A stretch of DNA of 64,000 bases from Streptomyces cinnabarinus (GTDB taxonomy: Bacteria > Actinomycetota > Actinomycetes > Streptomycetales > Streptomycetaceae), in contig NZ_CP114413.1 in NCBI RefSeq assembly GCF_027270315.1, positions 6,944,001 through 7,008,000 of the forward strand, written 5' to 3'. This document shows positions 54,829 through 63,543 of this stretch, one piece after another. Below the pieces are notes generated by a model, which saw only the letters and a list, made by a program, of their open reading frames with translations, ran no database searches and had not been told where the DNA came from. Each line of letters starts with the position of its first letter. The stretch's first letter is position 1. The position numbers and the translations under genes are program-made.

Positions 54829-56934
54829 TCAGCGCACCACCAGGGTCGCGGGGGACGGTTCTTCGAGTCGCACGGCGGCCGCGTGCTCGCCCAGCAGGAA
54901 GCCGCGCAAGGTGTACGGGGTCGGGAGCGGCGCGGCCGGCAGTTCCTGCTCGACCGTGCCGTGCCGGGTCAGATCGGTACCGGGGATACGCAGAACGGTC
55001 GTGCCGTCGGCGGCGCTGCGCGGCCGGAGCGTCCCACTGCGGGCGACACACACGAACTCGGGGACCTCCGGGCCGCCCGCACCACCGAGGGAGGACAGGG
55101 TGACCCTCAGCAGGGTACGGCCCTTGCCGAGGAACCGCCGCCGGTCGCGCACGAGTTGATAGCCGATGAAGGTGTCCGGCGGCAGCACGGTCTCGGCACC
55201 GGCCGCGGTCACGACCACCCCGTCCGGCGCCTGCGGCACGGCCGTGGCGCGCAGCCTCACCTCTCCCGGCCCCAGGCGCAGTCGCAGCCCGCCGCGCCGG
55301 TAGGCGTGCGCGGTGACGGTCCGCTCGCCGGCGCCGTCGGGACCCTCCCAGCGGACCATGAGCTGGTTCGTCGCCCCGGGCCAGTCCAGGAGGACCGAGA
55401 CCGCCCCGTCGGGCAGCCGCCGGGCGGTGAGCCCGGTCACCGGCTGGAGCACCTCGACGTCGACCGCGGGCCCGGCCAGCGCCCGTTCGCCCAGTACGGC
55501 GACGGCGGCGACCCGGGAGTGCCCGGCGGCCGGTGAGGTCACGGCGGGCGGCAGTTCCGACGTCCGCAACTCCGCCCCGGGAAGCGGTGGTCGGCCCGGC
55601 CACACCACCAGGCGGACCTCGGCGCCCGCACCTCCGGTCCAGTCGAACCGTACGGTGTCGCCGTCGGGTGTGGCGGTGAGGGTGCGGACGGGATCGGGCC
55701 AGGGATGGACCGTGTGTGCGGCACGGACGCCGGGGGAGGGGACGAGCCGTCCGTCCGGCGTGCGGTAGTGGCACACGACCCGGAGGGTGTGGCGGCCGAC
55801 CGGCAGCCCGGTCGAGGTGAAACCGTCGGCGCGGGTGTCCAACCGCGTCCCTCCGGCCAGCTCGACGGTCACCTCGGCGGCTCCCGGCGGCCGCCGCCAG
55901 GTTCCCGCGATCCGCCCCGGTCCGTCGGTCAGTGACAGCCCGGCCACCTCGGGCGCGAACAGCACCCGGTGCGACACCAGCGGGGGCCCGGACACCCGCC
56001 CGTCCTCCAGCGGGAACACGGCGTAGCGGACCGCGGTGCCGAGAGGTACGGCCGTGTCCCGGGCGGCGTCGGCGGGCACCTCGCGCACCCGGACCGCGCC
56101 CTGCTCCGTGCGGTACAGACACAGCAGCCGCCAGTCGGAGCCGGCGCGGTCCCAGTCCAACGCGATGTGATCCAGGGCGAGTTCGGCGCGCAACGGGGCT
56201 TCGGGTCCGGGCCGGTGCACCCGCACCAGGCCCCGCACGGCCCGTCTGTCATCGGCCGCCAGGTCCAGCGCGCGCAGATACCGCTCGCTCGCGATGTCCG
56301 CCGCGCCGCCCTCCTCGGCCCGGCGCGCCGCCGCGAGAGCCGCCTCGGCCTTCGCCGACCGGGCCTCCAGCGCGGTCCGTAACCGCTCCAGTCCCGGGTC
56401 GCCCTGCGGTAACCGCTCCACCAGGCCGCGCACCCGGTGCAGCCGACGCCGCTCCCAGGCGTCGGCCACCGACTCGGCCGCGTCCCGCTGCCGCCGGTCC
56501 AGCGTGGGCCGCAGCCCGGCCGCCGCCACCAGACCGGCCCGTTCGTCGGGATGCACGCCCAGCTCCGCGACGGGGCACGACTCCTGGAGCAGACAGATCA
56601 GTTGGTACAGCACGACCCGGCGCGGCCCCTGCGGATCACGCCGGTGCAGCCCCGCCAGCAGCTCCGCCACCCGAGCGGCGGGGGAGGCGGTACCGGCGAG
56701 GTCGTCCAGCAGGTCCGCGTCCACCCGTCGTCGGCCGCGCGGACCGGAGGGGACGTACAGGCCGTCCAGGACACGTAAGTCGCCCGCGGGGGCGAGCGCC
56801 TCGCCGAGGTGCCGTAATCCCGCCGCGTGCTGGGCGGCCGCGAGGTCGCCGTAACCGACGGCCAAGGGGCTCAACGGCAGCCCGGACAGGGCCCGCGGCA
56901 GGCCCAGAACATGCCCGAACTCACGACCCGCCAC
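54829..56934 (-). CDS. Large protein with Fn3-like beta domains, first gene of the GTPase operon
   Basis: A 701-residue protein. The GTG at 56934 follows GGGGGAG at a good distance and was chosen although the frame is open further upstream. Residues 1-260 are helical with J-like or TPR-like character (AELLAGLHRRDPQGPRRVVLYQL; RSAKAEAALAAARRAEEGG). From 270 to 701 a chain of beta-sandwich, fibronectin type III-like segments follows (LDWDRAGSDWRLLCLYRT; VRFDWTGGAGAEVRLVVWPG; SVLLDWPGATNQLMVRWEGP). Such tandem folds are typical of sensor or scaffold subunits that recognise a ligand. I know no specific function. As the first gene of the operon it may detect the trigger for the GTPases. Confidence 0.7.
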   Translation of the reverse strand: MAGREFGHVLGLPRALSGLPLSPLAVGYGDLAAAQHAAGLRHLGEALAPAGDLRVLDGLYVPSGPRGRRRVDADLLDDLAGTASPAARVAELLAGLHRRDPQGPRRVVLYQLICLLQESCPVAELGVHPDERAGLVAAAGLRPTLDRRQRDAAESVADAWERRRLHRVRGLVERLPQGDPGLERLRTALEARSAKAEAALAAARRAEEGGAADIASERYLRALDLAADDRRAVRGLVRVHRPGPEAPLRAELALDHIALDWDRAGSDWRLLCLYRTEQGAVRVREVPADAARDTAVPLGTAVRYAVFPLEDGRVSGPPLVSHRVLFAPEVAGLSLTDGPGRIAGTWRRPPGAAEVTVELAGGTRLDTRADGFTSTGLPVGRHTLRVVCHYRTPDGRLVPSPGVRAAHTVHPWPDPVRTLTATPDGDTVRFDWTGGAGAEVRLVVWPGRPPLPGAELRTSELPPAVTSPAAGHSRVAAVAVLGERALAGPAVDVEVLQPVTGLTARRLPDGAVSVLLDWPGATNQLMVRWEGPDGAGERTVTAHAYRRGGLRLRLGPGEVRLRATAVPQAPDGVVVTAAGAETVLPPDTFIGYQLVRDRRRFLGKGRTLLRVTLSSLGGAGGPEVPEFVCVARSGTLRPRSAADGTTVLRIPGTDLTRHGTVEQELPAAPLPTPYTLRGFLLGEHAAAVRLEEPSPATLVVR

Positions 56935-57032
56935 GCGAACTGCTCTCCCCCGCTCGTCCTCGAGGGACCATCCCAGCAGACAGCCGGGACAAGGGAGGCG
57001 CTTTTCCCGAATCCGACCAGGCGGGGACGGGC

Positions 57033-57773
57033 TCAGGCGCCCACGGCCGCCAGCACCGGTACCCGGGCCTCGTCGTAGCGCTCCAGCAGCAGTCGCGCCA
57101 CCTCGGGAGCGGGGCCCAGCACCTCGGCCAGGACGTCCGCCCCGGCGGCGCCCCGCGCGATGCGGTCCGGGAGGAAGCCGGGGGCGAGGACGTACGGCGC
57201 GACGGCCACCCGTGCGCAGCCGAGGGCGCGCAGTTCGCGGACCGCGTCCTCGGTGCGGGGCAGGGATGCGGAGGCGAACGCGGGTCGCACGGCGCACCAA
57301 CCGGTGTGCCGCCACTCCCGCGCGATTGCTGCGATCACCGCGCTCGCCTCCGGGTCGGTGGACCCCGCCGAGGCCAGCACGACCCCGGTCGAGGACTTGT
57401 CGGCGGGGGTGAGCCCCGCCTCGTACAGCCGTCGCTCCAGCGCCGTGAGCAGCAGCGGGGACGGTCCGAGCACCTCCGTCTGCCGGATGCGCAGCTGCGG
57501 CGGAGCGTCCCGCAGGACCGCGGGGATGTCGGCCTTCGCGTGGAAGGCGCGGGTCAGCAGCAGGGGCAGCGCGACCACGTCGCGCACGCCCTCGGCCGCC
57601 AGGGACTCCAGGACGCCCTGCACGGAGGGGATGTTGAAGTCCAGGAAGCCGGTCTCCACGCGCAGCCCGGGGCGCAGCGAGCGCACCCGCCGTACCAGGG
57701 CGTCCACGGTCGCGGCGTGCCGCGGGTCGCGGCTGCCGTGGGCGATGACGAGAAGAACCGGCGTGTGGCGCAT
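57033..57773 (-). CDS. Sirohydrochlorin chelatase (CbiX/SirB type)
   Basis: A 246-residue cobalto- or ferrochelatase. It begins VLLVIAHGSRDPRHAATVDAL with the metal-binding His (AHGSRD) and has the ALPLLLTRAFHAKADIP segment with a second His near residue 78. It is duplicated in length compared with the short CbiX(S). In this place, the last gene of the sulfate assimilation operon, it would insert iron into sirohydrochlorin to make siroheme, the cofactor of sulfite reductase. Cobalt chelation for cobalamin is the alternative. ATG 57773 is 5 bases from the stop of the ABC permease gene. Confidence 0.9.
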   Translation of the reverse strand: MRHTPVLLVIAHGSRDPRHAATVDALVRRVRSLRPGLRVETGFLDFNIPSVQGVLESLAAEGVRDVVALPLLLTRAFHAKADIPAVLRDAPPQLRIRQTEVLGPSPLLLTALERRLYEAGLTPADKSSTGVVLASAGSTDPEASAVIAAIAREWRHTGWCAVRPAFASASLPRTEDAVRELRALGCARVAVAPYVLAPGFLPDRIARGAAGADVLAEVLGPAPEVARLLLERYDEARVPVLAAVGA

Positions 57774-57778
57774 GGGAC

Positions 57779-58666
57779 TCACCTTCTCGCCAGCAGGCCG
57801 CGGCTGCGCAGGACCCGGCGCTCCAGCGGGCTGAAGATCAGCAGGTCGATGGCGATGCCGACGAGGAGGATGAGGAAGATGGCGAGGAAGACCTGGGACA
57901 TGCTGGCGTTGTTGCGGCCGTTCTCCAGCAACTGGCCCAGGCCGACGCCGAGGTCGGGGGAGGAGGCGATGATCTCGGCGGCCATCAGTGAACGCCAGGA
58001 GAACGCCCAGCCCTGCTTCAGACCCGCCAGATAGCCCGGAAGCGCGCCCGGCATCACGATGTGCCAGGCACCCTTCAGACCGGTCGCGCCGAGGGTGCGT
58101 CCGGCGCGCAGGAACAGCGGGGGGATCTGGTCGATGCCCGCGACCAGGCCGTTGGCGATGGAGGGGACCGCGCCGAGCAGGATGACGGCGTACATCATCG
58201 AGTTGTTCAGCCCCAGCCACAGCACGGCCGGAGGAACCCAGGCCACCGAGGGGAGGGACTGGAGGCCGGAGAGGATCGGGCCGATGGCGGCCCGGATGAA
58301 CTTCACCCGGGCGACGAGCAGGCCGAGCGGGGTGCCGATGGCGAGGGCGAACAGGAAGCCGAGCAGGCCGCGCGAGACGCTGGTCCAGATGTAGTCCAGC
58401 AGGGTGCCCTGGAGCCAGGCCGCCTGGACCTCGTCCCATACGGCGGACGGTGCGGGGAGCTTGTAGGCGGGGGCTATCTCGGCCCAGACCAGCAGCTGCC
58501 ACACCACCAGCACCAGCGCGACCGCGGTGATCGGCGGCAGCACCTTGCGGAGGAGGGTCTCGCGCAGGGGGGTGCGGGTGGTCTGGACGGTGTCGAGGGC
58601 GTCGAGGCCGGCTTCGAGTCCGGCGAGGTCGTTGCCGTCCTTGGCGGTGGTGTCAGTGCTGGCCAT
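57779..58666 (-). CDS. Sulfonate/nitrate-type ABC transporter permease
   Basis: A 295-residue permease of the SsuC/TauC/NrtB family. It begins with a hydrophilic segment and has six helices, with LLVVWQLLVWAEI as the first. The family EAA-like loop is GRTLGATGLKGAWHIVMPGALPG (near residue 190). The MASTDTT start at 58666 overlaps the stop of the ATPase gene by 14 bases. With the ATPase and binding protein it forms an importer for sulfonates or related sulfur compounds, consistent with the sulfur assimilation genes upstream in the operon. A sulfonate monooxygenase gene is not visible in the window. Confidence 0.93.
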   Translation of the reverse strand: MASTDTTAKDGNDLAGLEAGLDALDTVQTTRTPLRETLLRKVLPPITAVALVLVVWQLLVWAEIAPAYKLPAPSAVWDEVQAAWLQGTLLDYIWTSVSRGLLGFLFALAIGTPLGLLVARVKFIRAAIGPILSGLQSLPSVAWVPPAVLWLGLNNSMMYAVILLGAVPSIANGLVAGIDQIPPLFLRAGRTLGATGLKGAWHIVMPGALPGYLAGLKQGWAFSWRSLMAAEIIASSPDLGVGLGQLLENGRNNASMSQVFLAIFLILLVGIAIDLLIFSPLERRVLRSRGLLARR

Positions 58667-59441
58667 GGCGGCGGATCTCCCCACGCAGTTCTTCGGTGAT
58701 CTCGACGGACAGTTCGGCGACCTCGCTGTCCTCGATGCGGCGCGGGTGCGGGATGGAGACGGTCCATTCCCGGGCGATGCGTCCGGGGCGGGAGGACAGC
58801 AGCACCACCCGCTGGGCCAGGCGTACGGCCTCGCGGACGTTGTGGGTGACGAAGAGGACGGACAGGCCCGTCTCGCGCCAGATGCGGGTCAGTTCGTCGT
58901 GCAGGACGTCGCGGGTGATGGCGTCCAGCGCGGCGAACGGCTCGTCCATCAGGAGGAGTTTGCTGTCCTGGGCCAGGGCGCGGGCCAGGGCGACGCGCTG
59001 GCGCATACCGCCGGACAGTTCGTGCACCCGCTTGCCGTAGGCCCCGCCCAGGCGGACCAGGTCCAGCAGTTCCTCGGCCCGCGCGCGCCGCTCGGGCTTG
59101 GGGATGCCGCGGAGTTTGAGGGCGAGTTCGATGTTCTTGCCCGCGGTGAGCCAGGGGAAGAGGGCGTGTTCCTGGAACATCAGGGCCGGGCGGCCGTCGG
59201 TGGTGATGTCGCCCGCGCTGGGGCGGTCGAGTCCGGCGACGAGGTTGAGCAGGGTGGACTTGCCGCAGCCGGAGGCTCCCAGGAGGGTGACGAACTCGCC
59301 GGGTGCGACATCGAGGGTGATGTCGTCCAGGACGAGCTGCTGCCCGGCGGGGCCGCCGAAGGACTTCGAGACGTGGGTGATACGCGCGGCGTGCTCCACG
59401 GACGTGTCCGTGCCGACAGCCTTGGCGAGGGCGGTTGCCAT
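58653..59441 (-). CDS. Sulfonate/nitrate-type ABC transporter ATPase
   Basis: A 262-residue ABC ATPase of the SsuB/TauB type. Walker A is LLGASGCGKSTLL (near residue 50), the Q-loop PALMFQEHALFPWLT, the signature LSGGMRQRVALARA (near 140) and Walker B LLLMDEPFAALD, with the switch His in FVTHNVREA. ATG 59441 is preferred over a start at 59450 because AGGAGG is 8 bases upstream. It follows the substrate-binding lipoprotein gene at 32 bases. Together with the permease it powers uptake of an organosulfur compound. The ATPase is complete and specific to this transporter, unlike the sugar importer at 34780. Confidence 0.95.
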   Translation of the reverse strand: MATALAKAVGTDTSVEHAARITHVSKSFGGPAGQQLVLDDITLDVAPGEFVTLLGASGCGKSTLLNLVAGLDRPSAGDITTDGRPALMFQEHALFPWLTAGKNIELALKLRGIPKPERRARAEELLDLVRLGGAYGKRVHELSGGMRQRVALARALAQDSKLLLMDEPFAALDAITRDVLHDELTRIWRETGLSVLFVTHNVREAVRLAQRVVLLSSRPGRIAREWTVSIPHPRRIEDSEVAELSVEITEELRGEIRRHGQH

Positions 59442-59473
59442 GGTCGTCACCTCCTGGGAAATCGTCGGATCCG

Positions 59474-60577
59474 TTACTTGACGCCGAGACCGGCGTCGTC
59501 GGCCTCGGGTTCGCCCTCGGCTCTGAGGACCCTGTTCAGCGGTGCCAGGTCATAGATGCCGGTCAGGTCCGGCCGCTCCAGCAGACCCGCCTTGACGGCG
59601 TGCCGCGCCTGCGCGTCCAGCGTGGCGGCCAGCGGATCGTCGGTGAACCCGATGGACGGCCAGGCCGTGTCGATGACGTCGGCGGGCAGGGCCTTGCCGG
59701 TGTCCGTCGCCAACTGCGCGTTGGCCGCGGCCTTCGCCTCCTCCGGGTTGGCGTTGATCCACCGGTTGGCCTCGACGGAGGCCTTCAGCACCGCCTCCAC
59801 GGCCTTGGGGTGCTCCTTGAGGAAGCTCTGCGACACGATCACGTTCGTGATCACGAACTCCTCGCCGGGCCACAGGTCGGCCTCGTCCAGCAGCACCTTC
59901 CCGCCCTCGGCGACCAGCTTCGAGGCGGTCGGCTCCGGCACCCAGGCGCCGTCGATCGACCCGGACCGGTAGAGGTCGGGCGTCACCTTGTTGTCGGAGC
60001 GGACGACGTCGACGTCACCCTTGCCGCTCTGCGCGTCGACCTTCCAGCCCTGCTCGGCGATCCAGTTGAGGAACGCCACGTCCTGGGTGTTGCCGAGCTG
60101 CGGAGTGGCGATCCGCTTGCCTCTGACGTCCTTCAGCGACTTGACCTTCTCCGGGTTCACCACCAGCTTCACGCCACCGGAGGCCGAGCCCGAGATGATC
60201 CGAAGGTTGGAACCGTCCGCCTTCACATAGCCGTTGATCGCGGGCGACGGCCCGATCCACCCGATGTCGATGGACCCCGAGTTCAGCGCCTCGATCTCCG
60301 AGGGACCGGCGTTGAACGCCGCGTACTTCGCCGTCGTACCGCCCAACTGCTCCTGGAAGATGCCCTCGTGCCGCCCCACCAGGGCGGTCGCGTGGGTGAG
60401 GTTCCCGAAGTAGCCGATCCGCACCGAGTCCAGACCGTCGACCTTCGCCGCCCCCGGGATCGCCTGCTCGGTGTTCTCCACGGCCTGGGAGCCGTAGCCG
60501 CAGGCGGCCGCGAGCGCGAGCAGCGGCAGCACGGCCAGTACCGCGAGGGCACGGCGCAGGGCGGGGGTGGCAGGCAC
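59474..60577 (-). CDS. Sulfonate-type ABC transporter substrate-binding lipoprotein
   Basis: A 367-residue lipoprotein of the SsuA/TauA type. The signal peptide ends with the lipobox LAAAC (Cys at residue 26). The mature part shows GYFGNLTHATALVGRHEGIFQ, AFNAGPSEIEALNSGSIDIGWIGPSPAINGYVK and the late DGAWVPEPTASKLV, typical of aliphatic sulfonate and taurine binding proteins. It is separated from cysN by 128 bases without a clear terminator, so the importer may be read through from the cys genes or have its own promoter in the gap. The ligand is probably an aliphatic sulfonate; sulfate uptake by this type is less usual. Confidence 0.93.
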   Translation of the reverse strand: MPATPALRRALAVLAVLPLLALAAACGYGSQAVENTEQAIPGAAKVDGLDSVRIGYFGNLTHATALVGRHEGIFQEQLGGTTAKYAAFNAGPSEIEALNSGSIDIGWIGPSPAINGYVKADGSNLRIISGSASGGVKLVVNPEKVKSLKDVRGKRIATPQLGNTQDVAFLNWIAEQGWKVDAQSGKGDVDVVRSDNKVTPDLYRSGSIDGAWVPEPTASKLVAEGGKVLLDEADLWPGEEFVITNVIVSQSFLKEHPKAVEAVLKASVEANRWINANPEEAKAAANAQLATDTGKALPADVIDTAWPSIGFTDDPLAATLDAQARHAVKAGLLERPDLTGIYDLAPLNRVLRAEGEPEADDAGLGVK

Positions 60578-60705
60578 GGGGAGGAGTTCCTCTCGACGAC
60601 CCGGCTCGACGCCCTTACGAAGCGCGGCCGGGAGTACGGCGGATGTACGGGTACGGGATCAGCGCGGACATCGCGGCATCCCGCCCGGTGCGGTCGAGTT
60701 CATGA

Positions 60706-62034
60706 TCAGAAGTCCCAGCCGTCGTCCTCGGCCTCGTCCTTGACGGGCTCCGGGGAGGCGAAGGACTCGCCGACCATGCCGGCGGTGAGCGTGGTGCCGT
60801 CGCTGGGGTCGATCAGGATGAACGAACCCGTGCGCCGTGAGTCGGCGTAGGAGTCGACCGGCAGCGGCTCGGCGGTCCGGATCTTCACCCGGCCGATGTC
60901 GTTGGCGACGAGCTGACCCGGGTGCGGGTGCAGGGACAGGTCGTCCAGCGTGAGCCGGGACGGGATGTCCTTCACGATCGCCTTGACCGTGCGGGTGCCG
61001 TGCTTGAGCAGCACCCGGTGGCCGACGGTGAGCGGCTGGTCGGCGACGTGGCACACGGTCGCCTCGATGTCCTGGGTGGTCGGCGGCGCGTCCTTGCTGG
61101 GCACGATCAGGTCGCCGCGCGAGATGTCGATGTCGTCCTCCAGCAGGAGGGTCACCGACTGGGCGGTCCAGGCGACGTCGACCGGCTCGCCGAGGACGTC
61201 GATGCCCGAGATCTTCGTGGCGCGGCCCGACGGCAACACGGTGACCTGCTCGCCGACCCGGAAGGAGCCCGCCGCGATCTGGCCCGCGTAACCGCGGTAG
61301 TCGGGGTGCTCGGCGGTCTGCGGCCGGATCACGTACTGCACGGGCAGCCGCGCGTGGCAGTGGCTCAGGTCGTGCGTGACGGGCACGGTCTCCAGGTGCT
61401 CCAGCACCGTCGGGCCGCCGTACCAGTCCATGTTCGCGGACGGCTCCACCACGTTGTCACCGGCGAGCGCCGAGATCGGGATCGCGGTGATCTCCGGGAC
61501 GCCCAGCTCGGTCGCGTACGCCGTGAACTCCTCGGCGATGGCGGCGAACACGGACTCCTGGTACTCCACGAGGTCCATCTTGTTGACGGCGAGGACCACG
61601 TGCGGGACACGCAGCAGCGCGGCCAGCGCGGCGTGCCGACGGGTCTGCTCGACGACGCCGTTGCGGGCGTCGATGAGGATCACCGTCAGCTCGGCGGTGG
61701 AGGCGCCGGTGACCATGTTCCGCGTGTACTGCACATGGCCCGGGGTGTCGGCGAGGATGAACCGGCGCCGCGGGGTGGCGAAGTAGCGGTAGGCGACATC
61801 GATGGTGATGCCCTGCTCGCGCTCGGCGCGCAGCCCGTCGGTGAGCAGCGCGAGGTCGGGTGCGTCCTGGCCGCGGTTGCGGGAAGCGTGCTCGACGGCC
61901 TCCAGCTGGTCGGCGAGCACCGACTTGGAGTCGTGCAGCAGCCGGCCGACGAGCGTGGACTTGCCGTCGTCGACCGAACCGGCCGTGGCGAACCGCAGCA
62001 GGGTCGTCTCGGAGAGTTCCGTGGTGGTGCTCAT
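60706..62034 (-). CDS. cysN: Sulfate adenylyltransferase subunit 1 (GTPase subunit)
   Basis: A 442-residue translation-factor-like GTPase that drives APS formation by CysD. G1 is GSVDDGKSTLVGRLL (near residue 18), G3 DTPGHVQYTRNM, G4 NKMDLV, then beta-barrel domains 2 and 3 ending at residue 442. The length matches stand-alone CysN without a fused APS kinase; a separate cysC gene lies nearby. Its ATG is 2 bases after the cysD stop, so the two are translated together. CysN is the third gene of the operon cysH-cysC-cysD-cysN. The last residues KDEAEDDGWDF form an acidic tail. Confidence 0.97.
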   Translation of the reverse strand: MSTTTELSETTLLRFATAGSVDDGKSTLVGRLLHDSKSVLADQLEAVEHASRNRGQDAPDLALLTDGLRAEREQGITIDVAYRYFATPRRRFILADTPGHVQYTRNMVTGASTAELTVILIDARNGVVEQTRRHAALAALLRVPHVVLAVNKMDLVEYQESVFAAIAEEFTAYATELGVPEITAIPISALAGDNVVEPSANMDWYGGPTVLEHLETVPVTHDLSHCHARLPVQYVIRPQTAEHPDYRGYAGQIAAGSFRVGEQVTVLPSGRATKISGIDVLGEPVDVAWTAQSVTLLLEDDIDISRGDLIVPSKDAPPTTQDIEATVCHVADQPLTVGHRVLLKHGTRTVKAIVKDIPSRLTLDDLSLHPHPGQLVANDIGRVKIRTAEPLPVDSYADSRRTGSFILIDPSDGTTLTAGMVGESFASPEPVKDEAEDDGWDF

Positions 62035-62036
62035 GC

Positions 62037-62975
62037 TTAGAAGTACCCCTCGCGCTTACGGTCTTCCATCGCGGCCTCGGAGAGCTTGTCGTCCGCCCGG
62101 GTCGCGCCCCGCTCGGTGAGCCGGGACGCGGCGATCTCGGCGATGACCGCGTCCAGCGTGGTCGCGTCCGAGTCGACGGCGCCGGTGCAGGACATGTCGC
62201 CGACCGTGCGGTAGCGGACGAGCCGCTTCTCGACGGTCTCGCCCTCCTTCGGGCCGCCCCACTCACCGGCCGTCAGCCACATGCCGCTGCGGGCGAACAC
62301 CTCACGCTCGTGCGCGAAGTAGATCTCGGGCAGCTCGATGCCCTCGCGGGCGATGTACTGCCAGACGTCCAGCTCGGTCCAGTTGGAGAGCGGGAAGACC
62401 CGCACGTGCTCACCGGGAGCGTGGCGGCCGTTGTACAGGTTCCACAGCTCGGGCCGCTGACGGCGCGGATCCCACTGGGAGAACTCGTCGCGCAGCGAGA
62501 ACACCCGCTCCTTGGCGCGCGCCTTCTCCTCGTCGCGGCGCCCGCCGCCGAACACCGCGTCGAACTTCTCGCTCTGGATCTTCTCCGTGAGCGGCAGCGT
62601 CTGCAGCGGGTTGCGGGTGCCGTCGGCACGCTCCTTGAGCACGCCGCGGTCGATGTAGTCCTGCACGGAGGCGACATGCAGCCGCAGCCCGTGCTCGGCC
62701 ACCGCGCGGTCGCGGTACTCCAGGACCTCGGGGAAGTTGTGCCCGGTGTCGACGTGCAGCAGCGAGAACGGCACCGGCGCGGGCGCGAACGCCTTCAGCG
62801 CCAGGTGCAGCATGACGATGGAGTCCTTGCCGCCGGAGAAGAGGATCACCGGCCGCTCGAACTCGCCCGCCACCTCGCGGAAGATGTGCACCGCCTCGGA
62901 CTCCAGCGAGTCCAGGTGGGAGAGGGCGTACGGCGTGCGCGTGCCCTCCTCGACCGAGGAGACGGTCGTCGTCAT
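62037..62975 (-). CDS. cysD: Sulfate adenylyltransferase subunit 2
   Basis: A 312-residue ATP pyrophosphatase that makes adenosine 5'-phosphosulfate (APS) from sulfate and ATP together with CysN. It has the PP-loop ILFSGGKDSIVMLHLALKAF (near residue 45), HVDTGHNFPEVLEYRD and the late FAVFGGGRRDEEKARAKER-like segment FDAVFGGGRRDEEKARAKER. The C-terminal end KREGYF is the family's invariant one. ATG 62975 overlaps the cysC stop by four bases. No fusion or truncation is seen; length is standard (about 302-312). It belongs to the assimilatory sulfate reduction operon. Confidence 0.97.
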   Translation of the reverse strand: MTTTVSSVEEGTRTPYALSHLDSLESEAVHIFREVAGEFERPVILFSGGKDSIVMLHLALKAFAPAPVPFSLLHVDTGHNFPEVLEYRDRAVAEHGLRLHVASVQDYIDRGVLKERADGTRNPLQTLPLTEKIQSEKFDAVFGGGRRDEEKARAKERVFSLRDEFSQWDPRRQRPELWNLYNGRHAPGEHVRVFPLSNWTELDVWQYIAREGIELPEIYFAHEREVFARSGMWLTAGEWGGPKEGETVEKRLVRYRTVGDMSCTGAVDSDATTLDAVIAEIAASRLTERGATRADDKLSEAAMEDRKREGYF

Positions 62976-63508
62976 GCCAGGCCCCTTTCGCTGAGCAGGG
63001 CGTACACGGCCGCCGCGGACTCCTGCACGGACTGGTTCTGCGACTCGATCCGCAGATCGGGCGACTCGGGCTCCTCGTACGGGTCATCGACCCCGGTCAG
63101 CCCGGACAGCGCGCCCGCCGCCTGCTTGGCGTACAGGCCCTTCACATCGCGTACGGAGCACACCTCGACCGGAGTGGCCACGTGCACCTCCAGGTACGCC
63201 GCCCCGCTCTCCTGGTGGCGCTTGCGCACCGCCTCGCGGCTGTCGGTGTACGGCGCGATCACCGGCACCAGCGCCTTGACGCCGTTACGGGCGAGCAGAT
63301 CGGCGAGGAAGCCGATGCGCTGGACGTTGGTGTGCCGGTCCTCGCGGGTGAAGCCGAGGCCCGCGGAGATGAACTCGCGGATCTCGTCGCCGTCGAGCAC
63401 CTCGACACGGTGGCCCTCCTCGCGCAGCCGGCCGGCCAGCTCGTACGCGATGGTGGTCTTGCCGGCGGACGGCAGACCCGTGAGCCAGACGGTGGCTCCG
63501 GTCGTCAC
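62972..63508 (-). CDS. cysC: Adenylylsulfate kinase
   Basis: A 178-residue APS kinase that phosphorylates APS to PAPS. GTG 63508 with AGGAGAAC seven bases upstream starts the protein VTTGATVWLTGLPSAGKTT. The P-loop GLPSAGKTT is at residues 10-18, the Asp-Gly-Asp segment (LDGDEIREF) near 37, and RHTNVQRIGFLADLL near 60 binds APS. FTREDR is the family's conserved region. It lies between cysH and cysD in the operon. Because cysH here looks like an APS-type reductase with an iron-sulfur cluster, the PAPS made by CysC may serve sulfation reactions or an alternative route. Confidence 0.95.
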   Translation of the reverse strand: MTTGATVWLTGLPSAGKTTIAYELAGRLREEGHRVEVLDGDEIREFISAGLGFTREDRHTNVQRIGFLADLLARNGVKALVPVIAPYTDSREAVRKRHQESGAAYLEVHVATPVEVCSVRDVKGLYAKQAAGALSGLTGVDDPYEEPESPDLRIESQNQSVQESAAAVYALLSERGLA

Positions 63509-63543
63509 GTGGTTCTCCTGATTCTCCGGAAACGGGGTCGTGG

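Noticed and set aside
44534..56934. Integrative element or prophage carrying the conflict operon
   Set aside because: No integrase, tRNA, attachment repeats or composition shift were seen around it.
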